Source of the DNA: Luscinia megarhynchos
Taxonomy: Eukaryota; Chordata; Aves; Passeriformes; Turdidae
Assembly (NCBI GenBank): GCA_034336665.1
Contig: CM067584.1
Location: 868,001 to 932,000, forward strand
DNA: 64,000 nucleotides
Reading direction: 5' to 3'
Part shown: one piece after another, positions 11,501 through 23,640 of the stretch
How the letters are laid out: the number at the start of each line of letters is the position of its first letter
How positions within the stretch are numbered: position 1 is the stretch's first letter
Notes under the pieces: model-generated
Seen by the model: the letters and a program-made list of their open reading frames with translations, nothing else
Database searches by the model: none
Told to the model about the DNA's origin: nothing
Translations under genes and position numbers: made by a program

Positions 11501-14500
11501 GGCAAAGGCAGAGCCCCCTGCTCCCAGAACATTCCCGCACCACCCTGTTCCCTCTGCTCCCCCAAACCACTGCTGTGCAGAGGTTTGCCTGGCCCCCCAG
11601 CCCCAGCTCACCCGTCTTGGGGTCAATCTCTGGGGAGAGGTGGCCGGGCGGCGATCCTGGCGGGAAGGGCTCGCTGCTGTAGGTGATGAGCGGCGTCAGC
11701 GGGTGCATGTGATGGGCGTGCTGCACCACCGGGACCTTGTTGGACTGTGGGGAGAGCGCGTGGCAGGCACCCGTCCGCCCTCCAGGAGCCCCCCGGGCAG
11801 CGGGGCGGCGCCACCACCCACGGCTGCCCCATCCTGCACCTGCCCCAGGCAGCTGCAGCAACCTGGCTCAGTGGAAGGCGTCCCTGCCCACGGCAGGATT
11901 GTGCCGCTTTGGTCTTTAAGGTCCTTTCCAGCCCAAACCACTCTCAAATTCCCCGACTGTCAGGACCGTGGGGGTGCTGGGAAGCCACCACCCCATGGGA
12001 AGGGGCTGCTCTTACCAGGTGGGCGGGTGAGGGCGAGCGGTTGTCCTTCAGAGTGGCCCCGGTCGGCACGTCCAGCAGTGGCCACTTCATCTGCAGGTAC
12101 TGTGGGAGGGATGGCACAATGCCCTCCAAAAACCTTGGACAACCCGGCCCCAAAAAAACCCTGCCCCACTGCACTGCACCAGTCCTGAAACATCCCCCCC
12201 AGCCCCAAATCACCCCACCCCTGGCCTCAAACATCCTCTGACCCCAAAACACCGCCAGCTCCAAAGCACCCCCAACCCTGCAACATCCCACTCAGCCCTA
12301 AAACAGTCCTACAGCCCTCCAAAAACCCTTATCCCCGAAAGATTCCTCAGCCCCAAAACTTCCCCCCCAATCCCAAAATATTCCCTAGCTCTGAAACAAC
12401 CCTCTGACCCCAAAATATTCCCCGGCCTCGCCTGCATACCCAGCTGAGGACACTCCAACCCATGGGCTGGTGGCAAAGAGGTTTGGGGGGTTTTTCTCCC
12501 TTTCTGGGTTAACATCTCACTGGGACACTGGGGTGTCTCCTTGGCACCCCCAAAGACAGGTGCTTTGTGTAGTGCTTGGGGGACAGAAGCATTTCCCAAA
12601 GACAGCAGGAGGGAGGGAGGGAGGGTCCCTGGAGATGCCAGGGCTCGAGAATGTGGGAATGTGGCTGGAGCAGCTGCCTGCAGGAATTTCCCCAAATACA
12701 GAACTTCCTGAGCTGAGGCAGCTGGAAGGAAAGCCCAGGAGGAGTCTGGGGGAGCATGAACTCTTCCAGGGCTGGGGCGTTCCCTCCGCCTCACACGGCC
12801 TCCTATCCCCCCCGAGGTGTCCCACGTGCCCCCTGCAGCACCTCTGGCTGTCCCTTGTCTCCAGCACGCCCCTCCTGCACCCCACACCAACCCTGTACCC
12901 CTGCCTGTACCTCCAGTACTCCCCCTCCATTTCCAGTATCTCCAGCTGTGTTTCTGATACCCTGTCCCTGTGTTTCCAGTACCTCTCCCTGCACCTTCAG
13001 TCTCCTCCCTCTCCCTCCAGGAACCCTCCATTTCCAGCCCCCCCAGGCCTCCATCCCAAGCAGCCCCCTCCATCTCCAGGCACACCTCCCAGCACCCTCC
13101 ATAACCCCATCTCCTGCTGGCACCCAAGGACCCCCTCCCAGGACCCCCTGGCACTGCACAGTCCCAAAGCTGATGAGGATTCCTCACAACCCAACCATTT
13201 CCACAGCTGCTGGCACACGGGATCCCCAAAAACCTGCCTCACTGCCTAACCCAGGTGCCACAGGGATGCCCCAGCACCACACTCCCAGTGCCCCCACAGG
13301 GAGACTTTTGGCGCTGCCGGGATAATCCCACAGGTGCCACAACTGGATCCATCCCCCGGCAGCTGCTGCAGGGGCTGGGAGCTGGGACACCATGCACCCA
13401 GAGCATGCTTGGAATGTGGGTGGCCCCACGACCCCAGGCTCACCCTGACCTGCTGCCCTACGTCACCGTCACCCGTGGGCTCGCTGTCTCCTGTGGGCTG
13501 GCCATGACCTGCCAGCTCACTGTCCCCCCAGGCCCACTGTCACTCATGGAGCTGCTCCCCAAGTGGCAGCTTTGATGCACCCTCCAAGTGCAGGAGATCC
13601 ACAATGCCAGGGCAACCAAAACGTCCCAACAGCTCCACGGCCATGCTTGCAGCCACACTGGGGTGGCACTGGGGACCCCCCACATGTCCCTAGGCAAGAC
13701 GCCACATTTCGAGCACTGGATGAGACCCTTGGTGCTCCCCCACCGTGTCCCCCTGCAACTGTGTCCAGGACAGGGCAGGAGCTGCCCTGCCACATCCCAA
13801 GGGGGTCCCTGAGCCCCCAGCCCCCGCCCCTCCCCGTCACAAAGGGGCTTTCTGGGCTGCTTGTAAGCGGAGAAGGCGCGAGGGGACGGGGACAGGCGGG
13901 GAGGCGGCGCAGGGGGGATGGCAGCGGGGGAAGGTTTGGGGGATAAAAGGCTGATTCTCATTTCGAGGCCATTTCAGGAGCCTGGGTAAGGGAAAGGGGA
14001 AGGGAGGGGGAGGAAGAGGGGGGTACTCTTTCAAATTATACAAAGCAGGGGGAGCTGGTGAATGGTTCAGTGGTGATGTGGAAAAATTACTCCCCCCTCC
14101 CCTCTTTTTCCTCCCCATCCCTTGGCTCCAGCTGGGACACAGCCCCCACTGTCCCCCCACGTGGGGATCTGAGCTGTGAAACAGCAGCAAAAAAAAAGAG
14201 AAGAAAATAGTTGAAAATCGGTCACATTCCAGAGAGATTAGAGCCAGTCCTGGGTCCTCGTTACCAGCCAATTAAAACCAGGGATAACCCCTTCCCTGCT
14301 GGAGCTCATCCCTCTGGGAGCCCCCCAGACCCCAGAAGAAAAGGGGCCAGGGGATCCCCTGATGTCCAATTAAGGGTGTTCATGAGAGGATTTCCGCTCC
14401 TCTTCTCCAGAGGGATCAATCCAATTGTGAAGACTTCCCTGGGAAGGAGGAAAAGCGCTGCTGGAGAAGCCCTGGCTGGGGCTGGGCTGGGGCTGCGTGT

Positions 14501-17500
14501 CCTGGTGTGGCTCATGCCAACAAAGTGGATCCTGGTGTGGCACATGCCACCATTGTGGATCCTGGAGTGGCACATGCCACCATTGTGGATCCTGGTGTGG
14601 CACATGCCAGCATCCTGGATCCTGGTGTGGCTCATGCCACCATTGTGGATCCTGGTGTGGCACATGCCAGCATCCTGGATCCTGGTGTGGCACATGCCAA
14701 CAAAGTGGATCCTGGTGTGGCACATGCCAACAAAGTGGATCCTGGTGTGGCTCATGCCACCATTGTGGATCCTGGTGTGGCACATGCCAGCATCCTGGAT
14801 CCTGGAGTGGCATGTCGGGGTGGCTGCTGTGTGTCCCAGGACTGCAGGTCCCAGGATTGCACATCCTGGCAATTCCACATGCTGATGTCACGCGTCCCAG
14901 CATGGTTTGTCATGATGTCCCAGCATGGTTTGTCACGATGTCCCAGCATCTCCTGTCTCCATGTCCTGGTCCTGGTCCAAGCACCATGCAACCCAGCATT
15001 GTCGTGCAGGTGAGATGTGATTTTTGAGGGAAATGTGTTTTCCAGGCTGGATGCACCATATTCAGGTGTCCCAGGATCACCTGTCCCAGCACTGCCTGTC
15101 CCACTGCTCCATTTTCCAGGCTCTTCAACTCATCCCAGTGCTGTGCATTCCATCACTTAGCCCGACGCTCCCTGTCCCTGCACAGGCTCCTCTCTGTGGG
15201 ATCAAAGCCTCAGGTTGGTACTCACTGGCCTCATTTTGGGAGAGAAAAGGTCTGTTTGGGACCATTTTGCCAGAGGCTCTGGGGCAGGAGCCTCTTTGCT
15301 GCCTTTTCCCTTTGCCTGCAGAGGCTCCAGCCCAGAGATGATCCTGCAGGAACCACCACGGAGAAGATCCAGGTGATGTCAGCATGTGAGTGCTTCATCC
15401 CCAAAACTCCCCAGGTGAGCTGGAAGGCACCCAGGAAGATTTCCACAGGCATCTATGCATTTAAGCATTCATCCTTTTGTCCCAGGACAGGAGGTGGGGA
15501 ATGGAGACCCCCAGTCATCCATCCTCAAGCTAATCCCTTTTCCAGCCCAAATTCCCAGGGCTTTGCAAAGTCCCCGGAGCCCCTCCAAAGATGCCCAGAT
15601 TCCCAGCCTGTTTACACAGCTGCAGGATAACCAACAGCCCTTCCCCCTCCCACCTCTGCTCCAGTCATTTTCCCCCAAAATTCATCCCAAAATCATGCCA
15701 GGCGAGACAGGACAGGCCAAGCATTAGGGCAGAAAAAGGGGGTTTGTAGGATGTTTAGTGTAGGCCCTGAAAATCTTTGTCCAGGCATGGCCACTGCAGC
15801 CCCACAGCATCCCAAGATCCAGCTTTGAGCAGCGTCACTGGCTTGTTTGGGAAAAAAACACCCAAATATGGCTCCAGGAGTGACAGGGAGATGGGGTTTT
15901 TGAGAGAAATGAGGATTCTGGGCTCCATGCATCATGCAGTCCCTTAAAACTGTGCTTGGGCATAAGAAGGTGGAGAAAACCCCAAATCTGCCCTGCCAGA
16001 AGGGTCTGGAGCTGCACCCAGGGATGCTGCAGATGAAAATGGCATCAACAGGGACTGGGGGGAAGCCCCAAACTGGGGAAAAGGGGTGGTGGAAGTGGGG
16101 GGAAAGGAGAGGAGAAAGTAGGGACCTGGTCTCTCACCCTCCTGAGCCAGGTCGGGGTGTCCTCCACACCCCAACACCAAAAATCAGGGAGAAAACCCAG
16201 GAGCATCCCGGCCTCACAGAGCCCATCACCCGTCCCGCACCCTCACACTGCAGCTGCTGCATTCCGCTTCCCTGGGATAACTGGGAAGGGAAAAATCCCA
16301 ATTACAGCTGGATTTACAGCCCAGGGAATGAGACATAAATCTCTCCCCCACCCCCACCATCCATCCGCTTCCCAGCCAAATAATCTCCTCCAGATGTTGC
16401 CCATGAACACCAGGATGACAAATTCCAGCAGGAGACTTTTGGGAAGGTCTCCTGCATCCCTACAACCCAGGGAGAACCCCAAAACTTTCTGGTAAGAATT
16501 ATTTTCCCATCAGGATTTAGGGTTTCTGAAGGGTGATATAGGGGTGATACAAGAGACATCAACGTGTCCCCTTTTAGCATTTTTTGGGTGACACCACCGA
16601 GGCAAAGGCTGTACCAGGTGGGGGACAAGGATTTTGGGGTGAGAATGAGGGTTTGTGACACCTTAACAACACATGTTTCTCCATGCCCTAACACAGCCAC
16701 AGATACCAGATGGGAAATGCCAATGGGGCTGGGATGGGAAGGTGGAAAAAGCAGCTGGGAGATTAAAAATAAGTAAAGAAACTCCTCCGTTTGGGATGAG
16801 CTTGGAGTGGTGGCACTTGTACGACCTCATCTCCACCCACAGATGCCATGTCCCCACCCTGGGGACACCGGTGGCATCTGCTAAAGAACTCAGACCTGCA
16901 GAGGAAGGCAGGAGAGGGAAGGCAGGATGGGAGGGATGGGAGGCAGCAGGATGAGGCTGGAGCACTGCCAGGACACCAGGGGACAGAGCCCACCCAGAGC
17001 AGCCTTGGCACCGGCGTGGCCGAGCACCCTGCACATGTGTGTGCCCCGAGTACCCCAAACTTCCCTGAGCACCCTCCCCCACTTGGGACCTGAGCATCCC
17101 TTTCCCCTGGGTGACTCGAGCATCCCAGGGACACCCTGAGCCTTCCCCACCCACATGGCCACACCGAGCACACTTCGCCTTTGGGTGCCCCCAGCACTCC
17201 TTGCACGCCTGGCCACGAGGCAGGGCAGGCTCAGTGGCTGCTCCCTGCCCCCCAAACCCAGTGGCCCCGAATCCTTGCTGCTGCACCGAGGCTTTTGTCT
17301 GCAGCTCCCGGCCCCAGCCTCAATGGATCCATTCATCCCTCTGCATCCTGGGGGATCCCAGCAGGAGCAGCAGGCTCAGCAATCCTGCTGCTCCCCAGGC
17401 TCCCCGAAGCACCCTGGAGCCGGGGCTGCAGCACCCAGGGAACAGCAGCACAGCCAGCTCCCCGTCCTGCCGGTCCCCTGCGCTCTGCCAGAGCCCCGCG

Positions 17501-20500
17501 TGCTCCCCAGGGCTCCGGCATCCCGGGGCCAACACACCGGGTGAAATTCTTGCCAAAAAACACCTGAAAAAGAGGCAAACCGGGAAGGGGCACATCACCC
17601 CTTCCCCTCCCCCTCGGACAACCTTCCCACACTCCGGCCCCTTGCCCCCGAACTCTGAGATACACAACACGACACAGCACAACCCGACGCCGGTCCCAGC
17701 CCCTTCTTCCCTTATCCCTCCTCTTCCTCCATCCAGGATGCACCGGGCACTTCCCCTCGGGTTCCTCTTCCCTCCCAAGCTCCCGCCAGCGAATTCAAGG
17801 AAGGAAAACTAATGAAAAGCAGCTGCTGGGAATTCCAGAAGGATGATGAATGCGCCTCAGTCCCGGAACAATCCCAGGGCTGAGCAGAGGCGCCCCGAGC
17901 ACTTACTTCATCGCTTTAATTTGGGAATCGTGTTAGAAAAGGAGGGAGGAGGGAGATTTGGGGGGTGGGGGGAGTGGAAACCTCCTGTAGGTCTACAAAC
18001 TCCGCCCGCAGGGTAATTAGCCGAAGAGCATAATTAAGGAGCGGGATAAAGGGGCCATTGTGTGCGGCAGCTCAGCAGAGCAGGCGGGAGAGTCGGGGAG
18101 TAGGGAAACTGAGGCACGGGGAGGGCTCAGAGCCGGGAAGGACTGGATCAACCCAGCAGCTGCACAGAGCAACGCGGAAAAAGTGGGAAAAAACACGGTT
18201 TTCCCTCAATATTTTCCAGGTGGGGAAGGAAGGCGGCACTGATGGGGGGCAAATCCAAAAAAACCCAGAAAATCCCAAATTAGTGCAGGAGGAAGGAGGA
18301 GCTGCCGTGGTCCGAGGATGCTGAGTATCGAGTGAGCCCCCACGCCGGAAAAATCCCCCATTCCAACCTCCATCTGCATCCCAACGCCAAAACGCTCCAC
18401 GTTCTGCCAGAACCGCCAGCAAGACCCGCCTGGTTTTTGGAGCAACCATTTTCCTGCCAAAAATCTGTATTTTAATCATTTTCCTTGGCAGCAGCGCAGT
18501 TAAGGATCTATTTTCTTTAGGAGACAGATACAGCTCTGTATCCTCGGGAATTAATGGCAGGAGTGGCATAAAAAAAGCCGGAATAAGCCCAGGTTATGGA
18601 TTTTTCCCTCATTTATTTTGGGATCGCAGCCTGCCGAGGTGCATTAATTACACCGAGGTGCATTAATTACACCGGCATGGCGTCGGGAGAGCTGTTTGGA
18701 TGGAATTCCATGCCTGAGGAAGGTTTGGATTTATTTAAATCCTCGCCTCCAGACTCGAATTCCTGGGGTTAAACTGGTTTTTTTGGGAATAATGCCAATC
18801 CTGTGCATGGTCTCAGCTTCATTACTCCAGTTCCCATCCACTTCCGAGGCAGGGAAAGATGCTGGGATGAGATTTTACCCCAGGATGGATCCGTCCCGTT
18901 CTGGGTTTGGGATAAAACCCATCAATGCCACATGATCCTGATGGAATGGATCCAGTATCAAGGCAATAGGGTTTTGTATCCACCAAGTTCATGCACGTCC
19001 AGAGCATTCCCTTTCCATCCCACCTTGGAGATATTTGTGTTGTTGGGAATGATCCCAAGGAGCCAAACACAGCCTCACGGGTCCCCATGAGGAAACCCAG
19101 GCTAAAACGCTGCTCCAAACAGCAATGCCATCATTAGACTCCAAAAAATCCATTCACCATCAAGAGCAAAGCCTCAAAAATACTCCCTGGACAGGAATTG
19201 CTAGGAAAGTGATACTGGGGACCGTGGACACTTCCCAGATTCCAGGATCCCATTTGGAAATAACCCAGGAGCAAAGTGAATTCACACAGAAAAGCAGGAG
19301 CAGCATCCATCCATTGGTGCTTGGTGGGTTGGCACAGGGATGGGACTTCTGCTTTGGAGTATGGGATGGCACTGTGTAACCAGATTCCTAAATATTTCCC
19401 AGATTTCCATAGATATCCCAGATTTCTAAAGATTTTGGAGTGGAGAAATGCAGAAGCACTGGTTCCCTGCCCGGTATTCCAGAAAGAGTCATCCAGTGAT
19501 TTGGCTGTTAGATCAGTCTTGGCATACACAGACTTATCCATCCCTAGGATCCACCACCTTCCTGGCCACCTCCTTGGAGCATCTCCTGGCCATAGAGATT
19601 ATTTCGGGTTTGGGTTTCTTGTCCCAAAATCTTTCTTTTCCATACAGATCAATCCACAGCACCTGGCTGTGAAATATGAGGCTGGATGCCATGGCCACCA
19701 GGATGCTGGGTCCTGCAGATCCTGCAGCCTGTTTCTTCCAATGCTGGGGCAAAAAAAGAAGGAAACAAGGAAAAGATGTTTCCCAAGGCAGCCTGCGCCT
19801 CCTGCCACCCCGGCGTTCCGCATGTCCAGGCTCATCCAGAGCCTCCTGGGATGAGGGTGGGAGGTGGTTTTGGCAAGCTTGGTGCCCTCAGGTGATGCTG
19901 CAGCTGGCTGGATCCAGAAGGGATTGGGAGGCTGCTTCCAGCAGAGGACTGGGAAGGCTGTGCCTGGATGTATCCGGTAGGGAACCGGGGATGCTGTGTC
20001 CAGATCATTCCGGTACAGGACCAAGGATTCTGTTTCCAGGTGGCTGCGTTATGGGATGGAAGAGGCTGAGCCTGGATGGATCCAGTATCAGATCCAGGAT
20101 GCTGTGCCCAGATGGATTCAATTCGGGATCAGGGGTGCTGTGCCTGGATGGATCAGGAACAGGATCAATGACGCTGAGCTCGGCCGGATCCCACACGAGA
20201 CAAGCGTGTTGTGCCCAGCGGGGTCCAGTTGGGATTGAGGATGCTACACCCAAACGGATCCAGAAGAGGATCAAAGATGCTGCATCTGGCTGGATCCAGG
20301 CCAGGACCAAGGATGCTCTCTCCTGCCATTTTCTGTTACGGGACTGAGAATGTTGAGCCTTGCTGGATCTGGCACAGGATCAGGGATGCCAGGCCTAGGT
20401 GGATCCAATATGGGATCAGGGACACTGTGCCTATCCAGCTGCACTTGGCATGATGATGTCCTGGGATTTGGGGCATCCCTGTGCTGCCACACTGTGGGAG

Positions 20501-23317
20501 CTCATGGAAGGGGGCTTGGTGATGGGCACAGTGGGCATGAGTAGCCGGGGGATCCAGCAGGGCCTCATCCAGCAGCACCACAAAATTCACCCAACCTGCC
20601 CCAGCATCCCTAGCTCCCCCCTCCCCACCCCTCACTAACTTGGCTCCATGCAGAGGCCCCAGTCCTTCAGAATTCAGCCCCGATCCCACCCCAGTCATCA
20701 CTCTAAAACATCGGGGAGGCGACACCCACTCCAGCCCCTGTTAATTAATCTCCTTGCTGGGATTCATTAAATCATCATTAGCAGCGGCTTGTGACAGATC
20801 CCAATCCTTCCTCATTATCCAGGATTCCTTGCCAGTGTTTGGCATCGCGGTCAGTCCTGCTTCATCCCCAAAATCTCATAATCCCGAGAGTGACAAATTG
20901 GGAATACAACATTTATCCAGCTGACTGCAAAATACCGGAATAATTAGCTTATCGGCCCTCCCCATCTCCGGATTTGCACTTCACGGCCACTCCAACCAGT
21001 TGCTTCCAGGAAAGCAAAAGTAGGAAAACCCGGAAAATATGGAAAACTCCATGCGAAACCAGCTGGATCCCAGGACTTCAAACCATTATAAATGCCACAA
21101 TATTGTTGTCCCATATATGTTCCACATGGGAACACAGTTCCCTATGGATCCCGAGAAATAATATGCGGAAAAGCATCACTGGAGCGAGAAACACGTGGAC
21201 AACCAGGACTGAGGTGCGGTGCTCCAGCCCGGGATTCAGTGGGTACCACCAGCATCCCTCCCCGAAGGCTCAGGACCCCCGGAGGGCTGAGAATTCCCTC
21301 CTCCCTCGGCGGCCTGAGAATTCCACCCAGGATGGCCCTGTAGGGCCGCGCAGGGAACACCTTATGTTCCTAAAATACATTTATATCCCTGAAATTTCTT
21401 TAAGACGCTGACCAAGAATTTGAGTGGGGGTCGAGACCGTCTGCTGAGGGAAGTCAGCTCCCCCTCTCCTACGACCCCCCCCCCCCTCCCAGTTCTCGCT
21501 CAATTTGCTTAATCACTTCTCCCCCCGCGGCCAATGTTGGCCCATTAACGGCTCTAAAACCCTTTTAAATGAGAAAAGCGGCAACTCAGGGTCAGGTTTC
21601 GGGGCGGGTCCCCCGGAGTGAAGCCCCCCCAAAGCCACCCCCCCAAAGGGGCAAAGTGAACCAAAACCAAAGCAAATAAACTGAATTTCTTGGGGGTTTT
21701 CGTAAGCATCCTGCAGGAGGGGCTGTGAGGCTTAGGGGGGTCTGAGCACCCACTAAAGGTGAGGTGAGCCTGGGGGGTTGGAGAGGGTCCGGGGGGATAC
21801 TTACGGTGCGGGCTCCGCCAGGGGAGAGGGCTCCATTGGCGAGGTAGGGGCTGCCCAGCTCAGGGAGCATCAGGAAAGGGTAGCCGGGATAGGGGGGGCC
21901 CTTAAAAAACCCCCCATCTTGTCGTCTGACCACTGGGGAGAGAAGGAGGGGGGGTCAGGAGGCGGAGGGGTGGGGGGTGCACCCACGGAGGGAGGGGGGC
22001 AAGGCTGGTGCATGGAGGGCCCAGGGAAGTCCCTCTGAGGATGCCCAAGTAATTTTGTGGGAGTCCTCGGTTCTCGTGGAAGGCGGTCTGCACTTACAGG
22101 GCGTGAGTGGGTCCCTCTGGGGGTGCCCAAGTCGCTTGGGAGGGTCCTTGGTTTTCTAGGGATTCCTACTTGGGGGGGTCCTTGGTTTTCTAGGGATTCC
22201 TACTTGGGGGACACCTGGGCACGTCCCTCTGGGGGTGCCCAAGTCCCTTAGGGGGGTCCTTGGTTCTGCTGGGAGACCCCCGCTGGGGCTGGCGAGGGGC
22301 CTCTGGGGTCCCTCTGGGGGTGTCCAAGTCTCTTGGGGGCATCCTTGGTTCTTCTGGGGGGGGGGTCCCTGCTGGGGAGAACGGTCCCCGCGGGAGGGGG
22401 GGTCTCAGCTGCACGGGGAATCCCGGGGAGTGGCGGGTCCAGTGCTGGTCACTCCCTGGAAAGACCCAGCCCTGGCGGCGCCCCCCAGCTCGGCTGCTCC
22501 GCGGAGCCATGGGGGGGACACCGATCCTCCGTGGGGCCGGTTACTGGGGCGGGGGGCGGGACCGGGGGGCCGGTGGGGTGCGAGAGGGACGAGACGGGAT
22601 AGCGGACACGGGGGGAGGCGACACGGGAGCTGAACTGGGGGGACACGGCAGATGGACACACGGGGGGGCGAGGACACGAGGGCGAGGACATGGAGGGGGG
22701 GAATTTGGGGGGGCAGGGGGTGGGGACACCAGGGAGAGGAACGCGGCGGGCGGGATACGAGGGAAGTAAGACACGGGAGGGACACTCGTGGGGGTGAGGA
22801 CACTGCTGTGGGGAGACACCGTGGGGATAGCTGGAGGACACGGAGAGGGGAGACGGTGGGGGCACACGAGGGGTCCCGCCCGCAGCCGGGGGCGGAAACA
22901 AAGAAGTTGGGAAGTGTCGGCCGGTCCCGGGGGATGCGGCGGGGAGCAGGGGGGCGCCGGGAAGGGGGGTGCGGTACCTTCTGCCAGAGAGTCCCGCGGC
23001 TTCTGGAAACTTTCCCGGGGCGGCGGGGGCCGCTCCGCCTGCGGGGAGAGGCGGTGAGCGGAGCGGGGCCGGGCGGGGGGCGCCTCCCCCCGACTCCCCG
23101 CCGCCCCTCGCCTCACCTCGGGGCCGGGGCCGACCACGGGGCCGGGGCCCCCTCGGTTCTCGGTCTCGCTGACCAGCGAGGACTTGAGCTCGTCCAGGTC
23201 CCCGTGGGCCGAGCCGCGCCCCGCGCCCTTGTCCTGCTCCTCGCCCTCGTCCTGGAAGGCGATGAGCTCGTCGGGGGCCCCCAGGTCGTCTCCCCCCGTC
23301 GGTTCCAGCTGCGGCAT
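8571..23317 (-). CDS. TCF7L1: Transcription factor 7-like 1 (TCF3), Wnt-pathway HMG-box repressor
   Basis: Binds Wnt response elements in the nucleus; represses with Groucho/TLE and CtBP and is relieved by beta-catenin. Twelve coding exons join in phase without stops: 23317-23117, 23038-22978, 21932-21805, 12099-12016, 11744-11612, 11234-11132, 10851-10768, 10251-10108, 10031-9872, 9472-9365, 9152-9077, 9010-8571, giving 1722 nt and 573 aa (human 588, from memory). Seen: beta-catenin-binding N terminus ([19 protein letters not shown]), [12 protein letters not shown] segment, HMG box about residues 328-397 ([20 protein letters not shown]), basic [12 protein letters not shown] at about 404-412, a poly-Gln run and two CtBP-type PLSL motifs ([14 protein letters not shown]). 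No C-clamp, as expected for TCF7L1. The box has QILGRR where mammals have GRK. Poly-Ser near the C terminus is expanded. Exon 6 ends CCACA with donor GTAAGG; Gln is rebuilt across the junction. Confidence 0.96.
8718..8765. repeat. (GAG)n microsatellite encoding poly-Ser in TCF7L1
   Basis: A run of GAG triplets with minor interruptions on the plus strand is read as a Ser-rich tract in the last TCF7L1 exon. It keeps frame because the unit is a codon; length polymorphism is likely. Confidence 0.85.
9480..9700. repeat. Degenerate ~20-bp tandem repeat in TCF7L1 intron
   Basis: Loose copies of 'accccaaagccaggctgg' type units fill the intron between the two HMG-box exons. A related run is at 10370-10510 in the intron between exons 7 and 8, so the same repeat seeded two introns. 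Confidence 0.7.
10370..10510. repeat. Degenerate ~20-bp tandem repeat, second intron copy
   Basis: Units such as 'gaaaccccaaatccgctctg' repeat several times and match the family at 9480-9700. Confidence 0.65.
11845..11950 (+). repeat. CR1 LINE 3'-end fragment
   Basis: Reads in CR1 sense order: 'cagtggaaggcgtccctgcc' then 'ctttaaggtcctttccagcc' and 'ccaaaccactctcaaattc'. Confidence 0.75.
12125..12440. repeat. Degenerate short tandem repeat, 'ccccaaaacat' type
   Basis: Irregular 15-25 bp units of the form 'cagccccaaaacatccc' recur for about 300 bp with many substitutions. An old minisatellite. Confidence 0.65.
14505..14815. repeat. 30-bp minisatellite in TCF7L1 intron 3 (about 10 copies)
   Basis: Near-perfect 30-bp units built on 'ggatcctggtgtggcacatg' followed by one of three variants: ccaccattgt, ccagcatcct or ccaacaaagt. 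The variants alternate, so the array grew partly by multi-unit steps. All frames stay open on both strands, producing spurious 168-190 codon ORFs. A looser relative continues to about 15080. Confidence 0.93.
18634..18674. repeat. Tandem 19-bp duplication containing a TTAATTA site
   Basis: The 19-mer 'ccgaggtgcattaattaca' occurs twice in immediate succession with no mismatch. Each copy holds a palindromic ATTAAT core of the homeodomain type. Confidence 0.85.
19850..20430. repeat. Degenerate 42-48 bp minisatellite in TCF7L1 intron 3
   Basis: About a dozen diverged units that combine 'gatgctgtgcctggatgga' with 'tccagtatgggatcagg'. Unit length and sequence vary, so the array is old. Confidence 0.75.
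20720..20960. promoter_or_regulatory. AT-rich intronic block, candidate conserved noncoding element
   Basis: Contains 'ctgttaattaatctccttgc', 'gattcattaaatcatcatta' and 'cggaataattagcttatcgg' inside a GC-rich intron, with no repeat character. A role in TCF7L1 control is inference; conservation was not tested. Confidence 0.3.
22143..22210. repeat. Perfect 34-bp tandem duplication within a G-rich degenerate repeat
   Basis: The 34-bp unit starting 'ggtccttggttttctaggga' is present twice without mismatch. It lies inside a looser family (about 22090-22350) of 'gggggtgcccaagtc' plus 'ggtccttggttc' units in TCF7L1 intron 2. Confidence 0.85.
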
Positions 23318-23640
23318 CGTGGGGTCCCGCCCCGGCCCCGCCGGGCCCCGCCGCCGCCGCCGCCACCGCCCGGAGGGTCGGGAATGCGCGGGGCGGCGGG
23401 GCGGGGAGGAGCCGGGATGCAAACCGACACCGGGGGCCGGGCAGGGGCTCGCACCGCCCCGCCAGGCCCGCGCCGCTCCGCACCCGCTCCGCCGCCGGCC
23501 GCGCACCGGCCGCGCTGCCCGCGGGGCGCCCACGGGGCGACGGTCGGTCCCGCCGCGCCCGAGGCTCCCTGCGCGTCCGGGGCCCCGCGTACTGTCCGGG
23601 CTCTGCCCATCCCGCGCATACCGCCCTCATCCCATCCAGG
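22400..23640 (-). promoter_or_regulatory. TCF7L1 CpG island and promoter
   Basis: CpG-dense sequence spans coding exons 1-2 and about 300 bp upstream of the ATG at 23317. No TATA box is evident. Transcription probably starts in 23320-23600; the site cannot be fixed from sequence. Confidence 0.6.

Larger units (their letters stand above)
12100..21804 (-). other. TCF7L1 intron 3 (9.7 kb), repeat-rich, no coding exon recognised
   Basis: Separates the [12 protein letters not shown] exon from the exon starting YLQMKW; a long intron here is also my expectation for the mammalian gene. It contains degenerate tandem repeats at 12125-12440 (ccccaaaacat-type), 12790-13110 (ctccag-type), 14505-14815 and 19850-20430, a duplicated homeodomain-type site at 18634 and AT-rich blocks at 18000-18050, 20720-20960 and 21530-21580. 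Open frames on both strands are repeat-driven or lack splice context. Confidence 0.7.

Noticed and set aside
14306..14903. Tandem-repeat proteins of 168-190 codons around 14.5 kb
   Set aside because: Artefact of the 30-bp minisatellite; equal ORFs on both strands and several frames.
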